From the NCBI RefSeq assembly GCF_003999975.1, contig NZ_RJAC01000013.1:124001-188000 (forward strand): 64,000 nt of DNA, read 5' to 3'. The notes beneath the pieces were generated by a model that saw only the letters and a program-made list of their open reading frames with translations, was not told where the DNA came from and searched no databases. Shown in pieces: positions 1 to 7,900 of the stretch. A program made the position numbers and the translations under genes. The DNA comes from Actinoplanes solisilvae. GTDB lineage: Bacteria; Actinomycetota; Actinomycetes; Mycobacteriales; Micromonosporaceae. Numbering within the stretch: position 1 is the stretch's first letter; the number at the start of each line of letters is the position of its first letter.

Positions 1-107
1 GCGACCGAGGAGGGCGCGGCGACCGGCGGCGCGGCCGGGGGCGTCCGGTCGGTGGAGCAGGCGGCCAACGTCATGACGACCGCGGTGGCGGCCAGGCTTC
101 GCTTCAT
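1..107 (-). CDS. Partial lipoprotein, N-terminus only
   Basis: The minus strand from an ATG at 107 reads an open frame of 35 codons to the left edge, so only the amino end is present. It begins with Lys-Arg, a hydrophobic stretch and the lipobox Leu-Ala-Ala-Cys with the acceptor Cys at residue 17, then a Pro/Ala-rich linker. This is the architecture of a secreted, lipid-anchored actinobacterial protein with its functional domain outside the window. It lies 86 bases downstream of the TetR gene on the same strand. No strong ribosome-binding site is visible. The function cannot be called; the lipoprotein signal itself is convincing. Confidence 0.7.
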   Translation of the reverse strand, partial: MKRSLAATAVVMTLAACSTDRTPPAAPPVAAPSSV

Positions 108-193
108 CGGCGCCCACGCTAGCCAATCGACGCGCGACCACGCGTGCGTTGGTCGTGCGGGTTGTGTGGACGTTCCGTGAAGGCGAAATGCGA

Positions 194-787
194 TCAGGTG
201 CGCAGCCCCTCGAAGGCGAGGGTGGTCACCGCGTCAGCGATCGCCTCGGCGCCACCGGGGCGGGGGCGATACCACTCCGTCAGCGAGTTGACCATGCCCA
301 GGAGCAGGCGCGCCGCCGTCGGGGGATCAACGTCGGGGCGTACGCCGCCCTCGGCCTGGGCCTGCTTGACGAGCTCGGTGACCATGCCGTCGAACTCGCG
401 CCGCCGTTCCAGGGCGTGCTGCTCGACCGCCGTGTTGCCGCGCACCCGCAGCAGCACGCACACGTATTCGAACCGTTCGGAGAGCACCAGCACGCTGCGA
501 CGGATCAGCTGTTCGAGCCTTTCCAGGGCGGGCACGTCGAGTGCACGCACCTCGTCGGCCGCCTCGAACAGGCCGTCGAGGGCGCGGTCCATCACCATCT
601 GCAGCATTTGTTCCTTGCTGCTGATGTGGTGGTAGACGCTCGATTTGGCGATGCCCAGCTCGACCGCGATGTCGATCATGCCGGTGTAGTCGTAGCCGCG
701 CTCGGTGAACAGCTTCGCGGCGGCGGCCAGCACGGCATCCTGGTCATGGCCGGGCCGTCCTCGTCGACGGGGCTCCGAAGGTGCCAT
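194..787 (-). CDS. TetR-family repressor, probable PaaR-like regulator of the phenylacetate operon
   Basis: The 197-residue protein has a TetR N-terminal helix-turn-helix at about residues 15-60, including the stretch FTERGYDYTGMIDIA and the recognition-helix region IAKSSVYHHISSKEQML. An all-helical ligand-binding half follows; the length is typical of the family. The gene is divergent from paaN with 75 bases between the two starts, and a palindrome in that gap overlaps the paa promoter. By analogy with PaaR of other actinobacteria it probably represses the paa genes until phenylacetyl-CoA appears. The family call is firm. The ligand and target are inferred from position and operator sequence. 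Overlapping plus-strand frames here are shadows. Confidence 0.85.
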   Translation of the reverse strand: MAPSEPRRRGRPGHDQDAVLAAAAKLFTERGYDYTGMIDIAVELGIAKSSVYHHISSKEQMLQMVMDRALDGLFEAADEVRALDVPALERLEQLIRRSVLVLSERFEYVCVLLRVRGNTAVEQHALERRREFDGMVTELVKQAQAEGGVRPDVDPPTAARLLLGMVNSLTEWYRPRPGGAEAIADAVTTLAFEGLRT

Positions 788-806
788 TGTCGCTCCCGGG
801 GTTGAT

Positions 807-832
807 TACCGACCGACCGGACGGTAGATAAT
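807..832. promoter_or_regulatory. TetR/PaaR-type operator overlapping the paaN promoter -10
   Basis: Bases 807-826 form a 20-bp imperfect palindrome with 8 of 10 base pairs matching between halves. Within it, 812-825 reads ACCGACCGGACGGT, which fits ACCG-NN-CG-NN-CGGT, the core I recall for the corynebacterial PaaR site. It runs directly into TAGATAAT (825-832), a good -10 hexamer region about 30 bases before the paaN start. A repressor bound here would block the paa promoter and probably its own gene. Confidence 0.65.
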
Positions 833-862
833 GATGGCACGCGAGCGCAAGGGAGCGCAGGA

Positions 863-2533
863 ATGACCACCCCCGCCGGGTTCTACGAGACGCATGCCGA
901 GTTGCTGGCCCAGGCCGTCCGGGCGACCACCGTCCGCGACTACTGGTCGGCCTTCCCCGAGTCGCCCAGCAAGTCGGTCTACGGCGAGACGGCCGCCCCC
1001 GAGGGTGCGGCCGCGTTCCAGGCCCTGCTCGGCAAGCCTTTCCCCATCGACGTGCCGGGCGCCACCGGCGTCGTGTCGACCGAGCGTTCGCCGTGGGGCC
1101 TCGAGCTCGGCCTGAGCTACCCCAAGGCCGACCCGTTGGCCCTGGTCGCCGCCGCCCGGGCCGCCACCCCGGCCTGGCGCGCCGTCGGGCCCGAGGGCCG
1201 CGCCGGCGTCGCCGCCGAGATCATCAAGCGGATCAACGCGCGCAGCTTCGAGCTGGCCCACGCCGTTCAGCACACGACCGGCCAGGCCTTCGTCATGGCC
1301 TTCCAGGCCGGCGGCCCGCACGCGCAAGACCGCGCCCTCGAGGCCGTCGCCTACGCCCTGTCGGCCACCACGCGCATCCCGGCCACGACCGAGTGGAGCA
1401 AGCCGCAGCGCGGCGGCGACCCGCTGCGCCTCAGCAAGACCAGCACGGTTGTCGGCCGCGGCGTCAGCCTCGTCATCGGCTGCACCACGTTCCCCACCTG
1501 GAACAGCTACCCCGGCCTGTTCGCCAGCCTGGTCACCGGCAACCCGGTCATCGTCAAGCCGCACCCGGGCGCCGTGCTGCCGCTGGCGATCACCGTGCAG
1601 ATCTGCCGCGAGGTGCTCGCCGAGGCCGGTCAGAGCCCCGACCTGGTCACCCTGGCCGTCGAAGAGCCGGGCGACGGCATCGCGGCCACCCTGGCCACCC
1701 ACCCCGACGTCCGCATCGTCGACTTCACCGGTTCCAGCGAGTTCGGCAACTGGCTCGAGGCCAACGCCCGCCAGGCCGTCGTCTACACCGAGAAGGCCGG
1801 TCTCAACACGGTCGTCGTCGACTCCACCGACGACTACAAGGGCCTGCTGCGCAACCTGTCCTTCTCGCTCTCGCTCTACAGCGGGCAGATGTGCACCACC
1901 CCGCAGAACATCCTGGTCCCCCAGTCCGGCATCGAGACCGACGCCGGCCACCGCAGCGTCGACGAGTTCGGGGCCGACCTGGCCGCCGCTCTCGACAAGC
2001 TGCTCGGCGACCCGGCGCGCGCGGCCGGCACGCTCGGCGCGATCGTCAACGACGGCGTCCTGTCCCGCGTGACCGAGGCCGACAGCGCGTCCAGCGTCAT
2101 CCGCTCGACGGCCGCGGTCACCGACGAGCAGAATCCCGGCGCCACCATCCGTACGCCCGTGGTCGTTCGCCTCGACGCGGCCGACGAGAAGGCCTACACG
2201 AGGGAGTGGTTCGGGCCGGTCTCGTTCGTCATCGCCACCGAGTCGACCGAACACAGCCTTCGCGTCCTGACCGAGACCGTCCGAGCCCATGGCGCGCTCA
2301 CCGCCCTGGTCCACTCGACCGACGCCGAGGTGCTCGCCGCCGCGCGGGAAGCGGCCCTCGACGCCGGTGTGCACCTCGCCGAAAACCTGACCGGCGGCGT
2401 GTTCGTCAACCAGACCGCCGCGTTCAGCGACCTGCACGGCGCCGGCGCCAACCCGGCCGCCACCGCCTCGCTGTCCGACGACCACTTCGTCACCGGCCGG
2501 TTCTTCACCCTCCAGTCCCGTCACCACGTCTGA
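863..2533 (+). CDS. paaN: Phenylacetate degradation protein PaaN (aldehyde dehydrogenase family)
   Basis: This 556-residue protein matches the PaaN type of aldehyde dehydrogenase. It carries the catalytic Cys in SGQMCTTPQN, the active-site Glu in VYTEKAG, and the cofactor-fold motif FTGSSEFGNW. Its length fits the stand-alone PaaN family. Unlike PaaZ, it has no C-terminal MaoC-type hydratase domain, so if it oxidises the ring-opened semialdehyde CoA ester, the hydrolytic ring opening must be supplied by another protein. The ATG at 863 follows an AGGA sequence. It is the first gene of a nine-gene operon and lies directly downstream of the operator at 807-826. Family assignment is strong; the exact reaction is inferred from the pathway. 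Confidence 0.9.
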   Translation: MTTPAGFYETHAELLAQAVRATTVRDYWSAFPESPSKSVYGETAAPEGAAAFQALLGKPFPIDVPGATGVVSTERSPWGLELGLSYPKADPLALVAAARAATPAWRAVGPEGRAGVAAEIIKRINARSFELAHAVQHTTGQAFVMAFQAGGPHAQDRALEAVAYALSATTRIPATTEWSKPQRGGDPLRLSKTSTVVGRGVSLVIGCTTFPTWNSYPGLFASLVTGNPVIVKPHPGAVLPLAITVQICREVLAEAGQSPDLVTLAVEEPGDGIAATLATHPDVRIVDFTGSSEFGNWLEANARQAVVYTEKAGLNTVVVDSTDDYKGLLRNLSFSLSLYSGQMCTTPQNILVPQSGIETDAGHRSVDEFGADLAAALDKLLGDPARAAGTLGAIVNDGVLSRVTEADSASSVIRSTAAVTDEQNPGATIRTPVVVRLDAADEKAYTREWFGPVSFVIATESTEHSLRVLTETVRAHGALTALVHSTDAEVLAAAREAALDAGVHLAENLTGGVFVNQTAAFSDLHGAGANPAATASLSDDHFVTGRFFTLQSRHHV

Positions 2534-2550
2534 GCAGCGGAGGCATCTTC

Positions 2551-3753
2551 ATGGCTGAGGCCTACCTCGTCGGCGGCGTCCGCACCCCCCAGGGCAAGTA
2601 CGGCGGCTCGCTCGCCGGCGTGCGCCCCGACGACCTCGCCGGTCTCGTCGTCCGCGAGGCGGTCGCCCGGGCCGGCATCCCCGCCGAGGCGATCGACGAG
2701 GTCGTGCTCGGCGCGGCCAACCAGGCGGGCGAGGACAATCGCAACGTCGCCCGCATGGCTGTACTCCTGGCCGGGCTGCCCGACACGGTCCCGGGTTACA
2801 CGGTCAACCGTCTCTGCGCGAGCGGCCTGACCGCGATCGTCTCGGCGGCCAACCAGATCCGGGCCGGCGAGGCCGACCTGATCGTGGCCGGTGGTGTCGA
2901 GTCGATGACCCGCGCCCCCTGGGTCATGCAGAAACCGGGCACCCCGTGGGCGCGTCCCGGCGAGGTCGTCGACACGTCGCTGGGCTGGCGCTTCACCAAC
3001 CCGCTGTTCAAGGCGCACGACAAGCAGGCCGGCACCGGTCCGGAAGATCGGCGCGTCACGCTCAGCATGGGCGAGACGGCCGAGGAGGTCGCCGCCCTCG
3101 ACGGCATCACCCGCGCCGAGAGCGACGCGTTCGCCCTGCGCAGCCACGAGCGGGCGATCGCCGCGATCGACGGCGGCCGTTTCAACGGCGAGATCGTCGC
3201 GGTGGGCGACATGACCACCGACGAGATCCCGCGCCGCGGGTCCACTCTCGAGAAGCTCGGCTCCCTGCGCCCGGTCTTCCGGCCCGGTGGGGTCGTCACG
3301 GCCGCGTCGTCGTCGCCGCTCAGCGACGGTGCCGCCGCGCTCGTCGTGGCCAGCAAAGAGGCGGTCGAGCGGTACGGTCTGACCCCGCGCGCCCGCATCG
3401 TCACGGGCGCCAGCGCCGGGGTCGCACCGCAGCTCATGGGCCTGGGCCCGGTCCCCGCCACCGAGAAGGCCCTTGCTCGCGCCGGGTGGGGCGTGGGCGA
3501 CCTCGACGCCGTCGAGCTGAACGAGGCGTTCGCGGTGCAGTCCCTGGCCGTGATCCGGCGGCTCAAGCTCGACGACGAGAAGGTCAACGCCGACGGCGGC
3601 GCGATCGCCCTCGGCCACCCGCTGGGCTGCTCGGGTGCGCGTCTGACGGTCACACTGCTGGGGCGCATGGAGCGCGAGAACGCCCGCCGCGCCCTCGCGA
3701 CCCTGTGCGTCGGCGTCGGCCAGGGCGTCGCGATGCTGGTGGAGCGGCCGTGA
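2551..3753 (+). CDS. paaJ: Acetyl-CoA acyltransferase, probable 3-oxoadipyl-CoA thiolase
   Basis: This 400-residue thiolase cleaves a 3-oxoacyl-CoA to acetyl-CoA and a shortened acyl-CoA. In this operon the expected substrate is 3-oxoadipyl-CoA, giving succinyl-CoA. The nucleophilic Cys is at residue 89 (NRLCASGLTA), the catalytic His at 356 (ALGHPLGCSGAR), and the second catalytic Cys at 386 (LCVGVGQG, where CxGxGQG is usual). Its length equals that of beta-ketoadipyl-CoA thiolases. An open frame extends far upstream, but the ATG at 2551 lies 17 bases after the paaN stop with an AGCGGAGG ribosome-binding site, which fixes the start. The symbol reflects pathway context; PcaF/FadA-like use is also possible. 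Confidence 0.85.
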   Translation: MAEAYLVGGVRTPQGKYGGSLAGVRPDDLAGLVVREAVARAGIPAEAIDEVVLGAANQAGEDNRNVARMAVLLAGLPDTVPGYTVNRLCASGLTAIVSAANQIRAGEADLIVAGGVESMTRAPWVMQKPGTPWARPGEVVDTSLGWRFTNPLFKAHDKQAGTGPEDRRVTLSMGETAEEVAALDGITRAESDAFALRSHERAIAAIDGGRFNGEIVAVGDMTTDEIPRRGSTLEKLGSLRPVFRPGGVVTAASSSPLSDGAAALVVASKEAVERYGLTPRARIVTGASAGVAPQLMGLGPVPATEKALARAGWGVGDLDAVELNEAFAVQSLAVIRRLKLDDEKVNADGGAIALGHPLGCSGARLTVTLLGRMERENARRALATLCVGVGQGVAMLVERP

Positions 3754-4478
3754 GCACTCTCGCCGTCGAGGAGCTCGACGATCGGGTCGTGGTGACGCTG
3801 CGCCGCCCGCGGGCGCGCAACGCCATCAACGCGGCGATGATCGCCGAGCTGCACGACGTCTGCGCGTCCCTTGAGGAACGACCCCGGCTGCTGCTGATCA
3901 CCGGCGACGGCGGCACGTTCGCGGCCGGCGCCGACATCGGCGAACTTCGCGAACGCGGCCGTGAGCAGGCGTTGCAGGGCATCAACAGCCGCCTCTTCGA
4001 CCGCGTCGCCAAGCTGCCGATGCCGACCGTGGCCGCGGTCGACGGCTATGCGCTGGGCGGCGGCGCCGAGTTGGCCTACGCCTGCGACGTTCGCCTGGCC
4101 ACGCCCACGGCCGTCTTCGGCAACCCGGAACCGGGCCTCGGCATCCTCGCGGCGGCCGGCGCCTGCTGGCGGCTGCGCGAACTGGTCGGGGCCTCGATCG
4201 CCAAGCAGGTGCTGCTGGCCGGCACTCGGCTCGACGCCGACGCCGCGCTGCGGTTCGGGCTGGTCGCCGAGGTCGTCCCGGCCGGCGAGCTGCTCAAGCG
4301 GGCCCACACGCTGCTCGACCGCATGGCCCGCTCGGGCAGCCTCGCCCTGCGCTTGACCAAGCTGGTCGCCGACGGTGGCGGGCACCCGCTCACCGACGAC
4401 CTGGCTCAAGCGATCCTGTTCGAGTCCGAGGAAAAACGCGTACGCATGGACGCCTTTCTTGCCGGGGGCCGGTCGTGA
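3750..4478 (+). CDS. paaF: Enoyl-CoA hydratase/isomerase (crotonase family), PaaF-like
   Basis: The GTG start at 3750 overlaps the thiolase stop by four bases and gives 242 residues. Crotonase hallmarks are present: FAAGADI (residues 57-63) and GYALGGGAELA (99-109) form the oxyanion hole, and FGNPEPGLGI holds one catalytic Glu at about 127. The position of the second catalytic Glu of classic hydratases (Glu164 in rat crotonase, MEMVLTG) aligns here with Gln153 in IAKQVLLAG, and the usual PGAGG loop reads AAAGA. A normal 2,3-dehydroadipyl-CoA hydratase role fits the operon. The substituted residue leaves room for an isomerase or other crotonase reaction. Family is certain, precise reaction less so. 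Confidence 0.75.
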   Translation: MSTLAVEELDDRVVVTLRRPRARNAINAAMIAELHDVCASLEERPRLLLITGDGGTFAAGADIGELRERGREQALQGINSRLFDRVAKLPMPTVAAVDGYALGGGAELAYACDVRLATPTAVFGNPEPGLGILAAAGACWRLRELVGASIAKQVLLAGTRLDADAALRFGLVAEVVPAGELLKRAHTLLDRMARSGSLALRLTKLVADGGGHPLTDDLAQAILFESEEKRVRMDAFLAGGRS

Positions 4479-5338
4479 TCGCGGTCGTCCCCAAGCGCGT
4501 CGCCGTCATCGGGGGCGGGCGCATGGGAGCGGGCATCGCCCAGGTCTTCGCCGTGGCCGGCTCGGTGGTCTGCCTGGTCGAACGCGACCCGGCCACCGCC
4601 ACGGCCGCCCGTGACCGGGTCGCGATGGGCCTGCTGCGCGCGGCCGAGAAGGGCGCGCTCACCGAACCCACCGACGGCGTGCTCGAACGGCTGCTGCTGG
4701 TCGACGACATCGCCGGGCTGAGCCCCGACACCGATCTCGTGGTCGAGGCCGTCCCCGAGGACGCGGCACTCAAGATCCGTGTGCTCGCCGCCGCTGAGGA
4801 GATCGTCGGCGACAACGCGGTGCTGGCCAGCAACACCAGCTCCCTGTCGATCGCCGGTCTGGCCGAGGGGCTGCGCCACCCGGCCCGATTCCTCGGCATG
4901 CACTTCTTCAACCCCGTGCCGGCCAGCAAACTCGTCGAGATCGTGACCGGCCCCGAGACCGGAGACGGCCCTCGGGAGAGTGCCCGGTCGTGGGTCGCCG
5001 GGCTGGGCAAGACCGAGATCGTCGTACGGGACTCGCCCGGCTTCGCGACGAGCCGGCTCGGGGTGCTGCTCGGCCTCGAGGCGATCCGCATGCTCGAGGA
5101 GGGCGTTGCCGACCCGGCCGCCATCGACCGGGCCATGGAACTCGGCTACCGCCACCCGATGGGCCCGCTGCGCTCCACCGACCTGGTCGGCCTCGACGTG
5201 CGCTTGGCCATCGCCGAGCACCTGCACCGCGAGCTCGGCGAACGGTTCGCCCCGCCCCGGCTGCTGCGCGACAAGGTGGCCCGCGGCGAACTCGGCCGCA
5301 AGACCGGGCAGGGATTCTTCGAATGGAAGGCGTCATGA
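4475..5338 (+). CDS. paaH: 3-hydroxyacyl-CoA dehydrogenase, PaaH-like
   Basis: The 287-residue protein oxidises 3-hydroxyacyl-CoA (here probably 3-hydroxyadipyl-CoA) with NAD. The Rossmann motif GGGRMGAGIA is near residues 13-22, and NTSSLSI and the catalytic-His segment GMHFFNPVP follow. The C-terminal all-alpha dimerisation domain includes DSPGFATSRL and HPMGPLRSTDLVGLD. The length matches short, single-function dehydrogenases rather than FadB-type fusions. The GTG start at 4475 overlaps the preceding stop by four bases, and its own stop overlaps the paaA start in the same way, so translation is coupled along the operon. Confidence 0.88.
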   Translation: MIAVVPKRVAVIGGGRMGAGIAQVFAVAGSVVCLVERDPATATAARDRVAMGLLRAAEKGALTEPTDGVLERLLLVDDIAGLSPDTDLVVEAVPEDAALKIRVLAAAEEIVGDNAVLASNTSSLSIAGLAEGLRHPARFLGMHFFNPVPASKLVEIVTGPETGDGPRESARSWVAGLGKTEIVVRDSPGFATSRLGVLLGLEAIRMLEEGVADPAAIDRAMELGYRHPMGPLRSTDLVGLDVRLAIAEHLHRELGERFAPPRLLRDKVARGELGRKTGQGFFEWKAS

Positions 5339-6252
5339 GCGAACAGACGTTCACCGCGACGATCGAGAAGGATCAGCGGATCGAGCCGCGCGACTGGATG
5401 CCCGACGGCTACCGCAAGACGATGATCCGGCAGATCGCGCAGCACGCGCACTCCGAGATCATCGGCATGCAGCCCGAGGGCGCCTGGATCACCCGGGCGC
5501 CGTCGCTGCGCCGCAAGGCGATCCTGCTGGCCAAGGTGCAGGACGAGGCGGGTCACGGGCTCTACCTCTACTCGGCGGCCGAGACGCTCGGCGCCGACCG
5601 AGGGGATCTGACCCGCCGCCTCATCGAGGGCCGCCAGAAGTACTCGTCGATCTTCAACTATCCGACGCTGAGCTTCGCCGACGTCGGGGTGATCGGCTGG
5701 CTCGTCGACGGCGCCGCGATCTGCAACCAGGTGCCTCTGTGCCGCAGCTCCTACGGGCCGTACGCCCGGGCGATGATCCGCATCTGCAAGGAGGAGTCGT
5801 TCCATCAGCGGCAGGGCTACGAGCTGCTGATGACGATGATGCGCGGCACCGAGGCCCAGCGCGAGATGGTGCAGGACGCGGTGAACCGCTGGTGGTGGCC
5901 GTCCCTGATGATGTTCGGCCCGCCCGACGCGGAATCGCCGAACACGGCCCAGTCGATGGCCTGGAAGATCAAGCGGCACACCAACGACGAGCTGCGGCAA
6001 CGCTTCGTCGACATGAGCGTGCCGCAGGCCGAGGCGCTCGGCGTCACGCTGCCCGACCCCGACCTGCGCTGGAACGACGACCGCGGTCACCACGACTTCG
6101 GCGCGATCGACTGGTCCGAGCTCAAGCGGGTGATCTCCGGCGACGGCCCGATGAACACCGAGCGGATCGCCAACCGGCGCCGGGCCGATGAGGAAGGCGC
6201 GTGGGTCCGCGAAGCAGCGGCGGCCCACGCCGGAAAGAGGGCGGCGACATGA
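5335..6252 (+). CDS. paaA: Phenylacetyl-CoA 1,2-epoxidase subunit PaaA (catalytic)
   Basis: PaaA is the di-iron oxygenase subunit that epoxidises the ring of phenylacetyl-CoA. This 305-residue protein carries both Glu-x-x-His iron motifs in the expected order, in KVQDEAGHGLYLY and CKEESFHQRQGYELL, and the family segment SIFNYPTLSFADVG. An open frame continues upstream through the dehydrogenase. The ATG at 5335 overlaps its stop and opens the recognisable PaaA sequence, so this start is chosen. paaB follows with a four-base overlap. It works as a complex with PaaC, PaaB and the reductase PaaE, all encoded next. Confidence 0.95.
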   Translation: MSEQTFTATIEKDQRIEPRDWMPDGYRKTMIRQIAQHAHSEIIGMQPEGAWITRAPSLRRKAILLAKVQDEAGHGLYLYSAAETLGADRGDLTRRLIEGRQKYSSIFNYPTLSFADVGVIGWLVDGAAICNQVPLCRSSYGPYARAMIRICKEESFHQRQGYELLMTMMRGTEAQREMVQDAVNRWWWPSLMMFGPPDAESPNTAQSMAWKIKRHTNDELRQRFVDMSVPQAEALGVTLPDPDLRWNDDRGHHDFGAIDWSELKRVISGDGPMNTERIANRRRADEEGAWVREAAAAHAGKRAAT

Positions 6253-6536
6253 TCCAGCACGAATGGCCCCTGTACGAAGTGTTCGTGCGGGCCAAGCGCG
6301 GCCTCAACCACGTGCACGTCGGCTCGCTGCGGGCGGCCGACCACGAGATGGCGCTGCACCATGCCCGCGATCTCTACACGCGTCGCAACGAGGGCGTCAG
6401 CATCTGGGTGGTGCGCTCCGACGACGTGGTGGCGTCCGGCCCCGACGACAAGGACGCGTTCTTCGCGCCCAGCGGTGACAAGGTCTACCGGCACCCGACG
6501 CACTACTCCATTCCCGACTCGGTTCCGCACATCTGA
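6249..6536 (+). CDS. paaB: Phenylacetyl-CoA epoxidase subunit PaaB
   Basis: A 95-residue protein that fits the small PaaB subunit, which bridges PaaAC units of the epoxidase. It opens WPLYEVFVRAKRGLNHVHVGS and contains ALHHARDLYTRR and the C-terminal HPTHYSIPDSVPHI segments typical of the family. The ATG at 6249 overlaps the paaA stop and follows a GGCGAC-rich stretch; the usual length supports it. It is a structural rather than catalytic subunit. Confidence 0.93.
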   Translation: MIQHEWPLYEVFVRAKRGLNHVHVGSLRAADHEMALHHARDLYTRRNEGVSIWVVRSDDVVASGPDDKDAFFAPSGDKVYRHPTHYSIPDSVPHI

Positions 6537-6544
6537 GGCCGACG

Positions 6545-7414
6545 ATGTCCTTCGACGATGCCTACCAGGCACTGACCGACCATGACGATGACGCACGATG
6601 GGCGTACGGGACGGGTTTCTCGGATCCGCTCGCCGGGGTGCCGACCGCTCTTCCCGAGGGGGTGGACGGCGCTGACCTGGCCGCCTACTGCCTGATGATC
6701 GGGGACGACGCGCTGATCCTGTCGCACCGGCTGCAACAGTGGGTGACCCGCGCACCCGAGCTCGAGGACGAGATGGCGATCGCGAACATCGCCCTCGACC
6801 TGCTCGGCCAGGCCCGGCTGCTGCTGACCCGGGCGGGGGAGGCTGAGGGCGCCGGCCGCGACGAGGACGAGCTGGCCTACCTGCGCGAGCCGGGCGACTT
6901 CCGCAACGTGCTGCTGACCGAGCGGGTCGACGCCGACTTCGGCCACCTGATCGCCCGCCTGCTCGTCTTCTCGACGTGGCGGCTCGCCCTGCTCGACCAC
7001 CTGTCGGCCAGCCGCGACCCGGTCCTCGCCGCGATCGGCGCGAAAGGGGTTAAGGAGGTCTCCTACCACCGTGACTACGCGGCCGGCTGGACCGTGCGTC
7101 TCGGCGACGGCACCGACCTGTCCCACCAGCGCATGCAGGCCGCCATCGACGCCGTGTGGCCGTTTCTCGACGAGCTTTTCGAAACCCACGACGTCGATGC
7201 TCGCCTGGCCGGCGTGGCTGTCGACCCGGCCTCCCTGCGTGCCGAGTTCGACGCGGTCCTGGCCCAGGTGCTGAGCGCCGCCACTCTCGAGATGCCCAAG
7301 GCCGTTGAGGCTGCGACGTCGAAGGGGCGCGATGGCGCTCACGGCGAGGAGCTGAACGAGATCCTGGCCGAGCTGCAAGGGCTGGCGCGGGCAACTCCGG
7401 GGGGTGTGTGGTGA
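6545..7414 (+). CDS. paaC: Phenylacetyl-CoA epoxidase subunit PaaC (structural)
   Basis: The 289-residue protein is the PaaC partner of PaaA: a ferritin-like helical subunit that binds substrate but normally has lost the metal site. Recognisable stretches are LAAYCLMIGDDALILSHRL, ANIALDLLGQARLLL and VKEVSYHRDYAAGWTVRLGDG. The N-terminal 30 residues are poorly conserved in composition compared with the rest. It begins 8 bases after paaB and its TGA is overlapped by the GTG of paaD, so expression is coupled. Confidence 0.92.
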   Translation: MSFDDAYQALTDHDDDARWAYGTGFSDPLAGVPTALPEGVDGADLAAYCLMIGDDALILSHRLQQWVTRAPELEDEMAIANIALDLLGQARLLLTRAGEAEGAGRDEDELAYLREPGDFRNVLLTERVDADFGHLIARLLVFSTWRLALLDHLSASRDPVLAAIGAKGVKEVSYHRDYAAGWTVRLGDGTDLSHQRMQAAIDAVWPFLDELFETHDVDARLAGVAVDPASLRAEFDAVLAQVLSAATLEMPKAVEAATSKGRDGAHGEELNEILAELQGLARATPGGVW

Positions 7415-7899
7415 GCGCGGCCGAGGTGGCGGCGACCGTCACCGACCCGGAGCTGCCGATGCTGACGTTGGCCGAGCTGGGGATTCTGCGGGACGTGCGC
7501 GAGACCGGCGACGGGGTCGAGGTGACGATCACGCCGACGTACTCGGGTTGCCCGGCGATGGAGACGATCCGGACCGACCTGCTGCACGCGTTGCACGACG
7601 CGGGCTATTCACAAGCCCATGTCCGTACGATTCTCGCCCCGGCCTGGACCACCGACTGGATCTCCGATTCGGGCCGGGCCAAGCTCGTCGCGGCCGGGAT
7701 CGCCCCGCCCGGTCCGGCGCCACGCCGGGCTGCCGGGCCGGTGCCGCTGGTGCTCGGAGTTCGTGACGACGACGTTGCCTGCCCGCGCTGCGGGGAACAG
7801 TCGACCGAGCGGCTCGCCGCGTTCGGCGCCACCGCCTGCCGCGAGCTGCGGCGTTGCCCGGCCTGCCGGGAACCCTTCGAGCACGTGAAGGAGATCTGA
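7411..7899 (+). CDS. paaD: PaaD, iron-sulfur/metal assembly factor of the epoxidase
   Basis: The 162-residue protein has an N-terminal MIP18/DUF59 domain (about residues 1-95, including TPTYSGCPAMETIRTDL). A C-terminal zinc-ribbon-like module follows with four Cys in two pairs, CPRCG and CPAC, separated by about 30 residues. PaaD is required for active epoxidase and is thought to help mature its metal centres. Two consecutive GTG codons (7408 and 7411) could start it. The second gives a GTGA overlap with the paaC stop, as elsewhere in this operon, and is preferred. Confidence 0.9.
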   Translation: MSAAEVAATVTDPELPMLTLAELGILRDVRETGDGVEVTITPTYSGCPAMETIRTDLLHALHDAGYSQAHVRTILAPAWTTDWISDSGRAKLVAAGIAPPGPAPRRAAGPVPLVLGVRDDDVACPRCGEQSTERLAAFGATACRELRRCPACREPFEHVKEI

Positions 7900-7900
7900 C

